A DNA stretch of 64,000 bases from the NCBI GenBank assembly GCA_017642695.1, contig JAEPQD010000001.1, positions 310,001 to 374,000 of the forward strand, read 5' to 3'. Positions 1 through 9,228 of the stretch are shown piece after piece. Positions within the stretch are counted from its first letter, which is position 1. Each line of letters opens with the position of its first letter. Position numbers and translations under genes: made by a program. This DNA comes from Parvibaculum sp. (lineage in GTDB: Bacteria > Pseudomonadota > Alphaproteobacteria > Parvibaculales > Parvibaculaceae). Below the pieces are notes generated by a model. The model made no database searches. It worked only from the letters and a program-made list of their open reading frames with translations, and was not told the DNA's origin.

Positions 1-1449
1 TTCAGCCACGATACCCTGCCCCGCAAAGGCGGCATCGCCGTGGATCAGGAGCGGAATGACGGAATCGCGCTCGCGGTCGTGATGCTGGTCCTGCTTTGCG
101 CGCGCCTTGCCGAGCACGACAGGATCGACGATCTCGAGATGCGACGGGTTGGCGGTGAGCGAGAGATGCACCTTGTTGCCGTCGAACTCGCGATCCGACG
201 ACGCGCCGAGGTGATACTTCACGTCGCCCGAACCATCGACATCTTCCGGTGTCGAGGACCCGCCCTTGAATTCGTGGAAGACGGCGCGATAGGGCTTCGA
301 CATCACGTTGGTGAGAACGTTGAGGCGGCCGCGATGGGCCATGCCGAACACGATTTCCTTGGCACCGAGCGCACCGCCGCGCTTGATGATCTGTTCGAGC
401 GCCGGAATGATCGCTTCCGCGCCATCGAGACCGAACCGCTTGGTACCGACATACTTGACGCCGCAGAACTTCTCGAAGCCTTCGGCCGCAATCATCTTGT
501 CGAGAATCGCCGAACGGCCCATGTCGGTGAAGGCGATTTCCTTGTCGGGACCTTCGATGCGTTCCTGGATCCAGGCCTTCTCCTCTGGATCGCCGATATG
601 CATGAATTCGACGGCAAGCGTACCGCAATAGGTGCGGCGCAGAATGTCGAGCATCTCGCGGATCGTCGCGGTCTCAAGACCAAGCACGTTGTCGATGAAG
701 ATCGGACGATCGAGATCATCGGGACCGAAGCCGTAGCTTTCCGGCTGCAACTCCGGGTGCTGCGACTTGGGGCGCAGCTGCAGAGGATCGATATCGGCGT
801 CGAGATGGCCGCGAATGCGATAGGCGCGGATCATCATCAGGGCACGGACGGAATCGAGAGTCGCCGCGCGGATTTCATCCTGACTGGCGGCAGGACGGCG
901 CTCGGCGATCTTTTCCTTGACCTTGCCAGCCTCAACCGTCGCCGATCCCCAGTTTCCGTCGAGCGCGCTGACGAGTTCGCCATTCGCAATGACAGGCCAG
1001 TCGGAGCGCTTCCATGAGGCGCCCTTCGCCTCCTTCAGAACGTCTTCCTTTTCATCGCCAAGCCCGTCGAAGAAAGTTCGCCACTCGGCATCGACCGACT
1101 GCGGATCGCCCTGGTAGCGCGCGTAAAGCTCCTCCACGAAGGGCGCATTGGCGCCATAAAGGAAGGACGTCCGCTCGAAGCGGTCGTTCGTACCGTCATT
1201 GCTCATGGGGTCGGGTCCATTTGGCTTCGAGGCGGCCTGGACCGCTTCCGGAAGAGCCGTGTCATCGGACAGAAAATCATTCGGCGTCACCTGACCGCCG
1301 GTCGCCTTGTAGATCGCATCCAGCGTCTGCCATTCCGGCCGCCGCTGGCCATTCATGCAGCGGGTGACGGTCGAAACGGACACCCCCAACTGGTCGGCAA
1401 AGGCGCTTGCCGTGAGATTCTGCGATTCAAGCCAGTCGGTGAGTTTCAT
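1..1449 (-). CDS. sucA: 2-oxoglutarate dehydrogenase E1 component (partial), with in-frame N-terminal helix-turn-helix extension
   Basis: E1 subunit of the 2-oxoglutarate dehydrogenase complex (thiamine-diphosphate-dependent decarboxylation in the TCA cycle). The 3' end lies outside the window, so only the N-terminal part is visible. From the ATG at 1206 the protein begins MSNDGTNDRFERTSFLYG and continues with the usual E1 N-terminal helix and the segments RAYRIRGHLDADIDPL and FGMAHRGRLNVL, as in SucA proteins. The frame stays open upstream without a stop to ATG 1449 (and to ATG 1491), adding 81 residues that form a Cro/CI-like helix-turn-helix. Neither ATG 1206 nor ATG 1449 has a strong Shine-Dalgarno sequence, so the true start is unresolved. 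The conventional SucA start would be 1206. The gene lies downstream of sucCD on the same strand, as in other alphaproteobacteria, and sucB would be expected beyond the window edge. Confidence 0.9.
   Translation of the reverse strand, partial: MKLTDWLESQNLTASAFADQLGVSVSTVTRCMNGQRRPEWQTLDAIYKATGGQVTPNDFLSDDTALPEAVQAASKPNGPDPMSNDGTNDRFERTSFLYGANAPFVEELYARYQGDPQSVDAEWRTFFDGLGDEKEDVLKEAKGASWKRSDWPVIANGELVSALDGNWGSATVEAGKVKEKIAERRPAASQDEIRAATLDSVRALMMIRAYRIRGHLDADIDPLQLRPKSQHPELQPESYGFGPDDLDRPIFIDNVLGLETATIREMLDILRRTYCGTLAVEFMHIGDPEEKAWIQERIEGPDKEIAFTDMGRSAILDKMIAAEGFEKFCGVKYVGTKRFGLDGAEAIIPALEQIIKRGGALGAKEIVFGMAHRGRLNVLTNVMSKPYRAVFHEFKGGSSTPEDVDGSGDVKYHLGASSDREFDGNKVHLSLTANPSHLEIVDPVVLGKARAKQDQHHDRERDSVIPLLIHGDAAFAGQGIVAE
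1207..1449 (-). other. Cro/CI-type helix-turn-helix domain encoded in frame ahead of sucA
   Basis: The 81 codons between ATG 1449 and ATG 1206 read MKLTDWLESQNLTASAFADQ, then LGVSVSTVTRCMNGQRRPEW, then QTLDAIYKATGGQVTPNDFL, then a Pro/Ala/Ser linker. This matches the layout of the small single-domain Cro/CI (XRE) regulators of alphaproteobacteria: the HTH turn is ADQLGVSVSTVTR and the family-typical end is ATGGxVTPNDF. I checked every codon from 1449 to 1204 and found no stop, so the domain is continuous with SucA. It could be a true fusion, a leader cistron whose stop has been lost, or a sequencing error removing a stop. Confidence 0.75.
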
Positions 1450-1569
1450 GAGAGGAAATTGCCATACGGGCAACAGGCCGTCAAATATCATTTGCCACAA
1501 AGGCACAACCTGGAATTAACCCAGTGAGCCCCGCAAACTCTTACCCCTACCTCCTGAATATAGGAGTTC

Positions 1570-1596
1570 GGTGACAAATTAACACTGCCTGTCACC
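1570..1596. promoter_or_regulatory. Inverted repeat upstream of the HTH-sucA frame
   Basis: GGTGACA and TGTCACC are perfect 7-bp inverted arms at 1570-1576 and 1590-1596, about 120 bases upstream of ATG 1449. A second short repeat, CTCCT/AGGAG, lies at 1551-1566. Either could be an operator, possibly for the adjacent HTH domain; this is inference. Confidence 0.35.
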
Positions 1597-1605
1597 CCAG
1601 CTGGC

Positions 1606-1646
1606 CAAAAAGACGTGCGGGGCTCCCGGAAACCCGAAAACCCCGC
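1606..1646 (-). terminator. Rho-independent terminator after sucCD
   Basis: On the minus strand the stem GCGGGG (1641-1646) pairs with CCCCGC (1617-1622). It is followed within five bases by a run of five T (1607-1611). It sits just past the sucD stop, so sucA may be transcribed partly from its own promoter. Confidence 0.5.
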
Positions 1647-1669
1647 CGAAAAGTCCAGACATGTGGCTA

Positions 1670-2545
1670 TTACTTGCCCAGAACCTCAACCAGCGTGGTT
1701 CCGAGAGCGGAAGGCGACTTCGCGACGGTGATGCCGGCCGAACGCATGGCCTCCATCTTGTCTTCCGCGCCGCCCTTGCCGCCCGAAATGATCGCACCGG
1801 CATGGCCCATGCGGCGGCCCGGAGGCGCGGTTACGCCCGCGATGAAGCCGACGACCGGCTTCTTGACCTTGGAGGCCTTGAGGAACTCGGCCGCCTCTTC
1901 TTCCGCCGTGCCGCCTATTTCGCCGATCATGATGATCGACTTGGTGGCGTCGTCCTTGAGGAACATGTCGAGGCAGTCGATGAAGTTCGTGCCGTTGACG
2001 GGGTCACCGCCAATGCCGATGCAGGTGGTCTGGCCGAGACCCGCCGCCGTCGTTTGCGCGACGGCTTCGTAGGTGAGCGTGCCCGAACGCGAGACGATGC
2101 CGACCGAACCGGGTTTGTGGATATGGCCCGGCATGATCCCGATCTTGCACTCGCCCGGCGTGATGACGCCCGGACAATTCGGACCGACGAGACGCGTCTT
2201 CGACCCTGTGAGCGCGCGCTTCACCTTCACCATGTCGAGAACCGGAATGCCCTCGGTGATGCAGACCGCAAGCTCGATGCCCGCATCGATCGCTTCGAGG
2301 ATCGCATCGGCTGCGAAGGGCGGCGGCACATAGATGGCGGAGGCCGTCGCGCCAGTCTTCTCGACGGCTTCGGCGACGGTGTTGAAAACCGGCAGGTCGA
2401 GATGCTTCGTACCACCCTTGCCGGGGCTCACGCCGCCGACCATCTTCGTGCCATAGGCAATCGCCTGTTCCGAATGGAACGTACCCTGATTACCCGTGAA
2501 GCCCTGGCAGATGACCTTGGTGTTCTTGTCGACGAGAACGGACAT
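1670..2545 (-). CDS. sucD: Succinyl-CoA synthetase alpha subunit
   Basis: Alpha (ADP-forming) subunit of succinyl-CoA synthetase, which converts succinyl-CoA to succinate with formation of nucleoside triphosphate in the TCA cycle. The 291-residue length is typical. Visible marks are the CoA-binding Rossmann start ([19 protein letters not shown]), the GGVSPGKGG loop, the specificity segment [20 protein letters not shown], and the catalytic histidine region [16 protein letters not shown] near residue 250. The ATG overlaps the sucC stop by one base (TAATG), indicating translational coupling with the beta subunit. Confidence 0.97.
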   Translation of the reverse strand: MSVLVDKNTKVICQGFTGNQGTFHSEQAIAYGTKMVGGVSPGKGGTKHLDLPVFNTVAEAVEKTGATASAIYVPPPFAADAILEAIDAGIELAVCITEGIPVLDMVKVKRALTGSKTRLVGPNCPGVITPGECKIGIMPGHIHKPGSVGIVSRSGTLTYEAVAQTTAAGLGQTTCIGIGGDPVNGTNFIDCLDMFLKDDATKSIIMIGEIGGTAEEEAAEFLKASKVKKPVVGFIAGVTAPPGRRMGHAGAIISGGKGGAEDKMEAMRSAGITVAKSPSALGTTLVEVLGK

Positions 2546-3714
2546 TATGCGGCCTCCTTCACGGCTTTGACGATCTTCTCGGCCGCATCGGCGAGGTTGT
2601 CCGCGGAAATGATGGGAAGGCCCGACTCGGCCATGATCTTCTTGCCGAGCTCGACATTCGTGCCTTCGAGCCGGACAACCAGCGGCACACCGAGCGAGAC
2701 TTCCTTCGCGGCGGCAACGACGCCTTCCGCGATGATGTCGCAGCGCATGATGCCGCCGAAGATGTTGACGAGAATGCCTTCAACGTTCGGATCGGAGAGA
2801 ATGATCTTGAACGCGGCCGTCACCTTTTCCTTGGTCGCGCCGCCGCCGACATCGAGGAAGTTCGCAGGCTCGGAACCGTAGAGCTTGATGATGTCCATCG
2901 TCGCCATGGCGAGGCCCGCGCCGTTCACCATGCAGCCGATCTGACCGTCCAGCTTGATGTAGTTGAGGTCGTATTTCGACGCCTCGACCTCCGCCGGGTC
3001 CTCTTCCGTGAGGTCGCGGAGTTCCACGATGTCCTTGTGACGGTAGAGCGCGTTCGAGTCGAAGTTCACCTTCGCGTCGAGGCAGAGCACATTACCTTCG
3101 CCCGTGACGACGAGCGGATTGATCTCGAGCATGCTCATGTCTTCGGAAACGAAGGCCTTGTAGAGCTTGTCGATCAGAGCCACGCCCTGCTTCACCTGAT
3201 CGCCTTCGAGCCCGAGGGCATAGGCGACCTTACGGCCGTGAAAGCCGCTGATGCCGGAGGCGGGATCGACGTCGAAGCTCAGGATCTTTTCCGGCGTTTT
3301 CTTCGCAACTTCCTCGATATCCATGCCGCCTTCGGTGGAGACGATGAAGGAGACACGCGACGTGGCACGATCAACCAGGATGGAGAGATAGAGTTCCCGG
3401 TCGATGGAAGAACCTTCCTCTATGTAGAGCCGGTTCACTTCCTTGCCGTCGGGGCCCGTCTGGTGCGTCACGAGTGTCGAACCGAGAAGCCGCTTCGCTT
3501 CCTTTTCGACGTCTTCGACCGACTTGACGACCTTGACGCCACCGGCCTTGCCTCGTCCGCCCGCATGGATCTGGGCCTTGACGACCCAAACCGGCCCGCC
3601 GAGTTCGTTCGCTTTCGCAACCGCCTCTTCCGGCGTGAACGCCGCATGTCCGCGCGGTACCGGCACGCCATACTTCGCAAGCACGGCCTTGGCCTGGTAT
3701 TCGTGAATATTCAT
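2545..3714 (-). CDS. sucC: Succinyl-CoA synthetase beta subunit
   Basis: ADP-forming beta subunit that partners SucD. The 389 residues match the family. It opens with the ATP-grasp start [20 protein letters not shown], has the nucleotide-binding segment [27 protein letters not shown] in the middle, and [21 protein letters not shown] with the GGGATKEKV loop in the C-terminal domain. It is co-transcribed with sucD (one-base overlap). The 203-base gap upstream to the hydrolase gene gives room for a promoter. Confidence 0.97.
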   Translation of the reverse strand: MNIHEYQAKAVLAKYGVPVPRGHAAFTPEEAVAKANELGGPVWVVKAQIHAGGRGKAGGVKVVKSVEDVEKEAKRLLGSTLVTHQTGPDGKEVNRLYIEEGSSIDRELYLSILVDRATSRVSFIVSTEGGMDIEEVAKKTPEKILSFDVDPASGISGFHGRKVAYALGLEGDQVKQGVALIDKLYKAFVSEDMSMLEINPLVVTGEGNVLCLDAKVNFDSNALYRHKDIVELRDLTEEDPAEVEASKYDLNYIKLDGQIGCMVNGAGLAMATMDIIKLYGSEPANFLDVGGGATKEKVTAAFKIILSDPNVEGILVNIFGGIMRCDIIAEGVVAAAKEVSLGVPLVVRLEGTNVELGKKIMAESGLPIISADNLADAAEKIVKAVKEAA

Positions 3715-3903
3715 GAAAAACCGTCCGGCTGGATGACGGCGCGGGAGCCCGCGGCGCCAGAAGGGAAAATTCGCCCGATACGTATGTCGGATGGCCCGGA
3801 GTTATACCACCCAAGCGGGCGGGCGCAACCGGGACATGGCCGCGGCAACCCCCTTCCCGCTTACAGGAAATTCAATTGTGCCAACGGGATGACGGTGAAA
3901 CGA

Positions 3904-3924
3904 GAGGTGACGCAACGTCACCTC
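3904..3924 (-). terminator. Hairpin spanning the stop codon of the MBL-fold gene
   Basis: GAGGTGAC and GTCACCTC form a perfect 8-bp inverted repeat around a 5-base loop, covering the stop codon at 3918-3920. No T-run follows on the minus strand, so it could be a weak terminator, an mRNA 3' end stabiliser or a protein site. Confidence 0.3.
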
Positions 3925-4994
3925 AGGTCGTGTTCCACGATCTCGTCCGAACCCGCCGGAAGCTCGAGATAGAGCCCGTCATAGCCAAGGATGACGCCGT
4001 CGCTGCGGACATCGGAGACGCCGCGCAGGAAAACCCGCTCTGCGATCGCATTGGGCAGACGCGGCACGATATGGGTATAGACGAGGAGCTTCACGCCCGC
4101 CTCGTTGGCGCTCTCCGCCGCCTGCACCGGTGTCGCGTGATAGTCGGGAATGTCATGCATGATCTTGGCGCGCCGGTCGCCTCTCCCGTCGAGGCCTTCC
4201 TCGAGCATGTGGACCATATGGGGGGCAAGCGCCTCGTGGATCAGCACGTCGGCATCCTCGCCGAACGTCGCGATATTCGCGTCCCGTTTGGTGTCGCCGC
4301 TGAAGACCACCGAACGGTCCTTGTAGTCGATCCGGTAGCCATAGGCGGGATCGACCGGCTCGTGGCTGACACGGAAGGCGGTGACCTTGACGCCGCCTTC
4401 CTCGAAGACGGTGACGGCCATGGTGCGGTCGGGCACATCGACCACGATGGGCTGATAATCGGCGCCTTCCTCGGCGAAGAATTCCGGGCCGTGATGGGCG
4501 ATGCGGTAGCCGTCATCGAGCGAATAGGCGAGATCGAAGCCTGCAACCACCGTCTCGACACCGGGCGGTCCGTACACGGCGAGCGCCTGGCGGCGGCCCG
4601 ACGCCCAGCTGTTGAGCGCGATGTCCGGAATGCCGCTGATGTGGTCGGAGTGAAAATGGGTGAGGAGGATGCCGGTGAGGCCGCCAACGGGAAGCTGGAA
4701 ACGGGCGAGACGGTCCCAGCCGCCGAGGCCTGAATCCACCACGAAGACCTTGCCGCCCGCATAGACGATGGCGCAGGCCTGTGCGCGATCAGGGTCCGGC
4801 ATGGGAGAGCCCGTGCCGCAGAGAACGACATGCAGCGCGTCCTCGTTCAGCACCGCGTCGTTCCCGCCGATATTGGCCACAACGACGCGCCGCATCAGCG
4901 CATCCTGCGCCGCGGGCGAGAACCAGACGATGCCGAAGCCGATGACGGCAACCGCGACCAGCAGGCCGATACCCGCCAAAACCACCCGCTTCAT
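3918..4994 (-). CDS. Membrane-anchored metallo-beta-lactamase-fold hydrolase
   Basis: Predicted metal-dependent hydrolase of the MBL superfamily, 358 residues. Residues 1-27 form one hydrophobic N-terminal segment (signal anchor or uncleaved signal), placing the enzyme at or outside the inner membrane. The metal site is visible as THFHSDH near residue 120, followed by VSHEPVDPAYGYRI and FSGDTKRD, with YTHIVPR near the C terminus, an arrangement like the RNase Z/arylsulfatase-like branch. The substrate cannot be told. The ATG at 4994 has a strong ribosome site (GGGAGGATATCCA). It is encoded between mdh and sucC, but separate terminators and promoters flank it, so functional coupling to the TCA genes is not shown. 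Confidence 0.8.
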   Translation of the reverse strand: MKRVVLAGIGLLVAVAVIGFGIVWFSPAAQDALMRRVVVANIGGNDAVLNEDALHVVLCGTGSPMPDPDRAQACAIVYAGGKVFVVDSGLGGWDRLARFQLPVGGLTGILLTHFHSDHISGIPDIALNSWASGRRQALAVYGPPGVETVVAGFDLAYSLDDGYRIAHHGPEFFAEEGADYQPIVVDVPDRTMAVTVFEEGGVKVTAFRVSHEPVDPAYGYRIDYKDRSVVFSGDTKRDANIATFGEDADVLIHEALAPHMVHMLEEGLDGRGDRRAKIMHDIPDYHATPVQAAESANEAGVKLLVYTHIVPRLPNAIAERVFLRGVSDVRSDGVILGYDGLYLELPAGSDEIVEHDLR

Positions 4995-5018
4995 TGGATA
5001 TCCTCCCGCCAGCCCTTG

Positions 5019-5035
5019 TTAATGGAACACATTAA
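5019..5035 (-). promoter_or_regulatory. Palindrome in the MBL-fold gene promoter region
   Basis: TTAATG-GAACA-CATTAA, perfect 6-bp arms, lies 25-41 bases upstream of the hydrolase start codon, where a promoter or operator would be expected. No regulator can be assigned. Confidence 0.35.
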
Positions 5036-5066
5036 ATAGGTGCTTCCCTGTCCGCAAGCAAGTCAT

Positions 5067-5087
5067 ATTGGCACTTAAAATGCCAAT
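5067..5087. promoter_or_regulatory. Inverted repeat between the mdh terminator and the MBL gene
   Basis: ATTGGCA and TGCCAAT are perfect 7-bp arms separated by 7 bases, immediately after the T-run of the mdh terminator and about 75 bases upstream of the hydrolase gene. It may be an operator or a second weak hairpin. Confidence 0.3.
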
Positions 5088-5116
5088 AAAAAAGGCGGAC
5101 CCGAAGGCCCGCCTTT
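5085..5116 (-). terminator. Rho-independent terminator of mdh
   Basis: On the minus strand AAGGCGGGCC and GGTCCGCCTT pair around TTCG and run directly into T residues. It lies just beyond the mdh stop at 5135. Confidence 0.8.
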
Positions 5117-5134
5117 CCCGGGAGTGTACCCGTA

Positions 5135-6455
<1,321 letters not shown>

Positions 6456-7097
6456 ATGACGCAGACGATCCGTCATAGATTTTCCGGCAGATTTTCCAGA
6501 GTGGCTTCCGTCGCCGTGGTCGGAGCGGGCCTTCTCGGCCTCTCGGGTTGTGCGGCGCCGGCGATTGGCGCGCTGACTGTCGGCGAAGTGCTCACCATCG
6601 CCGGCATTTCCTCTTCCATCATGACGGGCCGCGATCTCGGCGAGCATGCGCTTTCCGCGCTCACGGGCAAGGACTGCCGCTTCCTCGAAGCCGCACTTCG
6701 CGAAGGCCGCTCCTTCTGCGAGGACAGGAACTCCACCGCCACGAAAGACGATTTCGGCGGTCTGATCGCCCTCTTCAGGAACGACGACGGCGAAACGAGG
6801 GAGACCCAGGTCGCCGCCGCAGACCTCGATCCGCAGGTGCTCGGCTTCGCGCCGGTGGACCGCCGCGCCGCGCATGAATTCTCGCTCGAAATCGCCCGCG
6901 AGGCGGCACGCCAAGACCCGAAAGAGGCCGTCTCCTTCGGCATGATGTCGGCGACCTTCGGCCAGTCCTGGGACTATCGCCTCGACATGGCGCCGGACGC
7001 TTCCTCGCGCAAACTCGCCGATGCCTCCGCCGCCACGGACAAGACGGCGACAGGCCTCGGCCTCCGCCCGGCGCATTCGCCCTATATGGGGCTCTGA
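6456..7097 (+). CDS. Predicted lipoprotein of unknown function
   Basis: I do not recognise the family. From the ATG at 6456 the product is 213 residues. It starts with a basic n-region (MTQTIRHRFSGRFSRV), a hydrophobic stretch and the lipobox LSGC, so it is probably a lipoprotein. The remainder is soluble, with a conserved-looking segment GKDCRFLEAALREGRSFCED and two cysteines. An open frame extends upstream to 6342, but the signal peptide places the start at 6456. It sits opposite to, and between, mdh and zapE, which are commonly close in alphaproteobacteria. Confidence 0.75.
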   Translation: MTQTIRHRFSGRFSRVASVAVVGAGLLGLSGCAAPAIGALTVGEVLTIAGISSSIMTGRDLGEHALSALTGKDCRFLEAALREGRSFCEDRNSTATKDDFGGLIALFRNDDGETRETQVAAADLDPQVLGFAPVDRRAAHEFSLEIAREAARQDPKEAVSFGMMSATFGQSWDYRLDMAPDASSRKLADASAATDKTATGLGLRPAHSPYMGL

Positions 7098-7101
7098 GCC
7101 G

Positions 7102-8223
7102 TCAGTCAGCGCTTCTGAGCGCGATATAGTCGGCGCTCTGCATTTCCATCAGCCGCGACGCCGTGCGTTCGAATTCGAACGCGCCGTCGCCATGCGCGTA
7201 GAGATCGTCAGGCAGCGCTTCCGCCGACAGGATAAGCTTCGTCTTCGCCTCGTAGAGCGCATCGATCAGCGTGACGAAGCGCTTCGCCTCGTTGCGCTTC
7301 TCGGGGCCCATGACGGGCACGTCGCGGATGATGACCGTGTGGAAGCACTGCGCGATCTTCAGGTAGTCGGCAGCACCGAGCGGCCGCGCGCAGAGATCGG
7401 AAAAGGAAAAGCGCGCGACACCGTGCATCGCTTCCGGCACCTCGAGCGCACGGCTCTTGAGCGAGAGCGTCATCGGTTCACCATGGGTCGCATCGGTCAG
7501 CTTCTCGAAGGTATCGTCCAGCGCCTCGTCGGCCGCATGCCCGAGCGGCGTGTGATAGACGGGCAGGCCCCTGATCCGGTCGAGCCGGTAATCGGTCTCG
7601 CTGTCGAGATGGAGCACGTCCATCCTGGTCTTCACGAGATCGATGAAGGGCAGGAAGCGGTGGCGGTTGAGCCCGTTCTCGTAGAGCCCGTCCGGCGCCC
7701 TGTTCGAGGTTGCGACGACGACGACGCCGCGCTCGAAGAGCTGCGAGAAGAGGCGTCCGAGGATCGAGGCATCGGCGATGTCGTGAACCTGGAATTCGTC
7801 GAAGCAGAGAAGCGCCGCCTCCTTCGCGACCATGGCAGCGACGGGCGGGATCGGGTCCGAGCCCTTCACCTTTCCGTCCTTCTCCTTCTGCCGCCAGTCG
7901 AAGATCCGTTCATGCACCTCCTGCATGAAGGCGTGGAAGTGGACGCGGCGGCGCGGTTCGATCGGCGCGGTCTCGTAGAACAGGTCCATCAGCATCGACT
8001 TGCCGCGTCCGACACCGCCCCAGATGTAGAGGCCTTCGGGCGGCGTCACCGGCTTGCCGAAGCCGAGCGCGGCGAGCGGACCTGCCTTCTTGCCGGGCTT
8101 CCATTCCGCCAGTTCGTCGGCGAGGTGCTGCAGGCGCTCGGCGACATGGGCCTGCGCCTTGTCCTCGGCAATCTCGCCGCGGGCGATCTTCTCGCGAAAC
8201 AGGGGAAGCGGACCGGAAGTCAT
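7102..8223 (-). CDS. zapE: AFG1-like AAA+ ATPase, cell division protein ZapE family
   Basis: AFG1/ZapE-type P-loop ATPase of 373 residues. The Walker A motif GGVGRGKS is at residues 69-76, the Walker B region LLCFDEFQV follows near 140, and VVVATSNRAPDGLYENGL with RHRFLPFI are the family-typical sensor segments. In E. coli ZapE associates with the divisome under low oxygen or stress; AFG1 homologues assist membrane-protein turnover in mitochondria. The gene is close to mdh, a common neighbourhood in alphaproteobacteria. The role here is inferred from family membership. Confidence 0.92.
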   Translation of the reverse strand: MTSGPLPLFREKIARGEIAEDKAQAHVAERLQHLADELAEWKPGKKAGPLAALGFGKPVTPPEGLYIWGGVGRGKSMLMDLFYETAPIEPRRRVHFHAFMQEVHERIFDWRQKEKDGKVKGSDPIPPVAAMVAKEAALLCFDEFQVHDIADASILGRLFSQLFERGVVVVATSNRAPDGLYENGLNRHRFLPFIDLVKTRMDVLHLDSETDYRLDRIRGLPVYHTPLGHAADEALDDTFEKLTDATHGEPMTLSLKSRALEVPEAMHGVARFSFSDLCARPLGAADYLKIAQCFHTVIIRDVPVMGPEKRNEAKRFVTLIDALYEAKTKLILSAEALPDDLYAHGDGAFEFERTASRLMEMQSADYIALRSAD

Positions 8224-8296
8224 GCCGTGCCGGGGCGGTGGGAGGGCGATATGCCTCCCTTATGGACGCCGTGACATCAAACGGCAAGGGCGGCGG

Positions 8297-9139
8297 TCAG
8301 CCCGCCGACATGGCCCGCCACTGGTCGAGATAGGGCTCTATGGCAAGCGCCTTGTCTTCTTCCGACAGAGAAATGCCGAACCAGGTGTCGAGCACCTCGG
8401 CGATCTCGTCGGCGCTGTCGAGCACACGCGTCTCGGCCTTGCCGTCGAGACCGCGGATCTTGAAGTCCCGATTGAAGAGCGAAAGCCACTGCCCATCGCG
8501 CGGCAGACCCGCGATCAGGAACTGCACGAAGATCGAGGAGGGATGGGTGGAGGTGTACCAGCTTGCGACCTCGTAGTCGGTACGGCGGTGCGGCTCCATC
8601 GTGAAGCGGTAGATCGGTGTCCAGTCGCCCGCGATCTTTGCCTGCAGCTCGAAACCGTCCTCGTGAGTCAAAAGCCGGCGCGGCTCGTGCGGCGTCTGCT
8701 GTTCGACGTCCATGTCGAAGCGGATCGGCCCCGTCATGGTGAGGCCGCCGAAGCCGACATCGGCGAGATAGGGACCTTCCGGCAGCTCCACCCGCATCAG
8801 CATGTGCGAGCGCGCCGTATCGACCTCTTCCGGCGACATCCAGCGCACACGGCCGATCAGCGTCGTGACGTCGAAGCCAAGCTCCTTGAGCACGGCCGCG
8901 AAGAGCGCGTTCACTTCGAAGCAGTAGCCGCCGCGCTTCTCCGTCACGAGCTTCTTCTGCAGCGAGGCGAGATCGAGAAGGATCGGCCGCTTCGCCAGAA
9001 CGTCGATGTTTTCGAAGGGGATCGAGAGCGCATGCGCGTAGTGGAGCCCCTTCAGGGTCCCGAGCGTCGGCGCGAGTGGGCCGTCATAGCCGATACGGGC
9101 GAGATAGGCTTCGAGGTCGAGTGTCGTTTCGCCGCTCAT
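8297..9139 (-). CDS. nat: Arylamine N-acetyltransferase
   Basis: NAT-family enzyme transferring acetyl from acetyl-CoA to arylamines or hydrazines, 280 residues from the ATG at 9139. The catalytic triad is complete: Cys73 in RGGYCFE, His112 in ARSHMLMRVEL and Asp127 in YLADVGFGG. The N-terminal helix MSGETTLDLEAYLARIGYDG is typical. A longer frame begins at 9172 but lacks family similarity before MSGETT. It stands alone on the minus strand between zapE and mmsA. Confidence 0.94.
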   Translation of the reverse strand: MSGETTLDLEAYLARIGYDGPLAPTLGTLKGLHYAHALSIPFENIDVLAKRPILLDLASLQKKLVTEKRGGYCFEVNALFAAVLKELGFDVTTLIGRVRWMSPEEVDTARSHMLMRVELPEGPYLADVGFGGLTMTGPIRFDMDVEQQTPHEPRRLLTHEDGFELQAKIAGDWTPIYRFTMEPHRRTDYEVASWYTSTHPSSIFVQFLIAGLPRDGQWLSLFNRDFKIRGLDGKAETRVLDSADEIAEVLDTWFGISLSEEDKALAIEPYLDQWRAMSAG

Positions 9140-9228
9140 GATGCGACTCCGCAGGAAAAAGGTGGAGCACATATAGGAATGGCGCCTCCGGTTGGAAGCG
9201 CCATTTTTTGCAAATCGTGTCGAACCGC

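Noticed and set aside
2545..2547. Possible frameshift at the sucC-sucD junction
   Set aside because: The one-base TAATG overlap is normal translational coupling; both proteins are full length.
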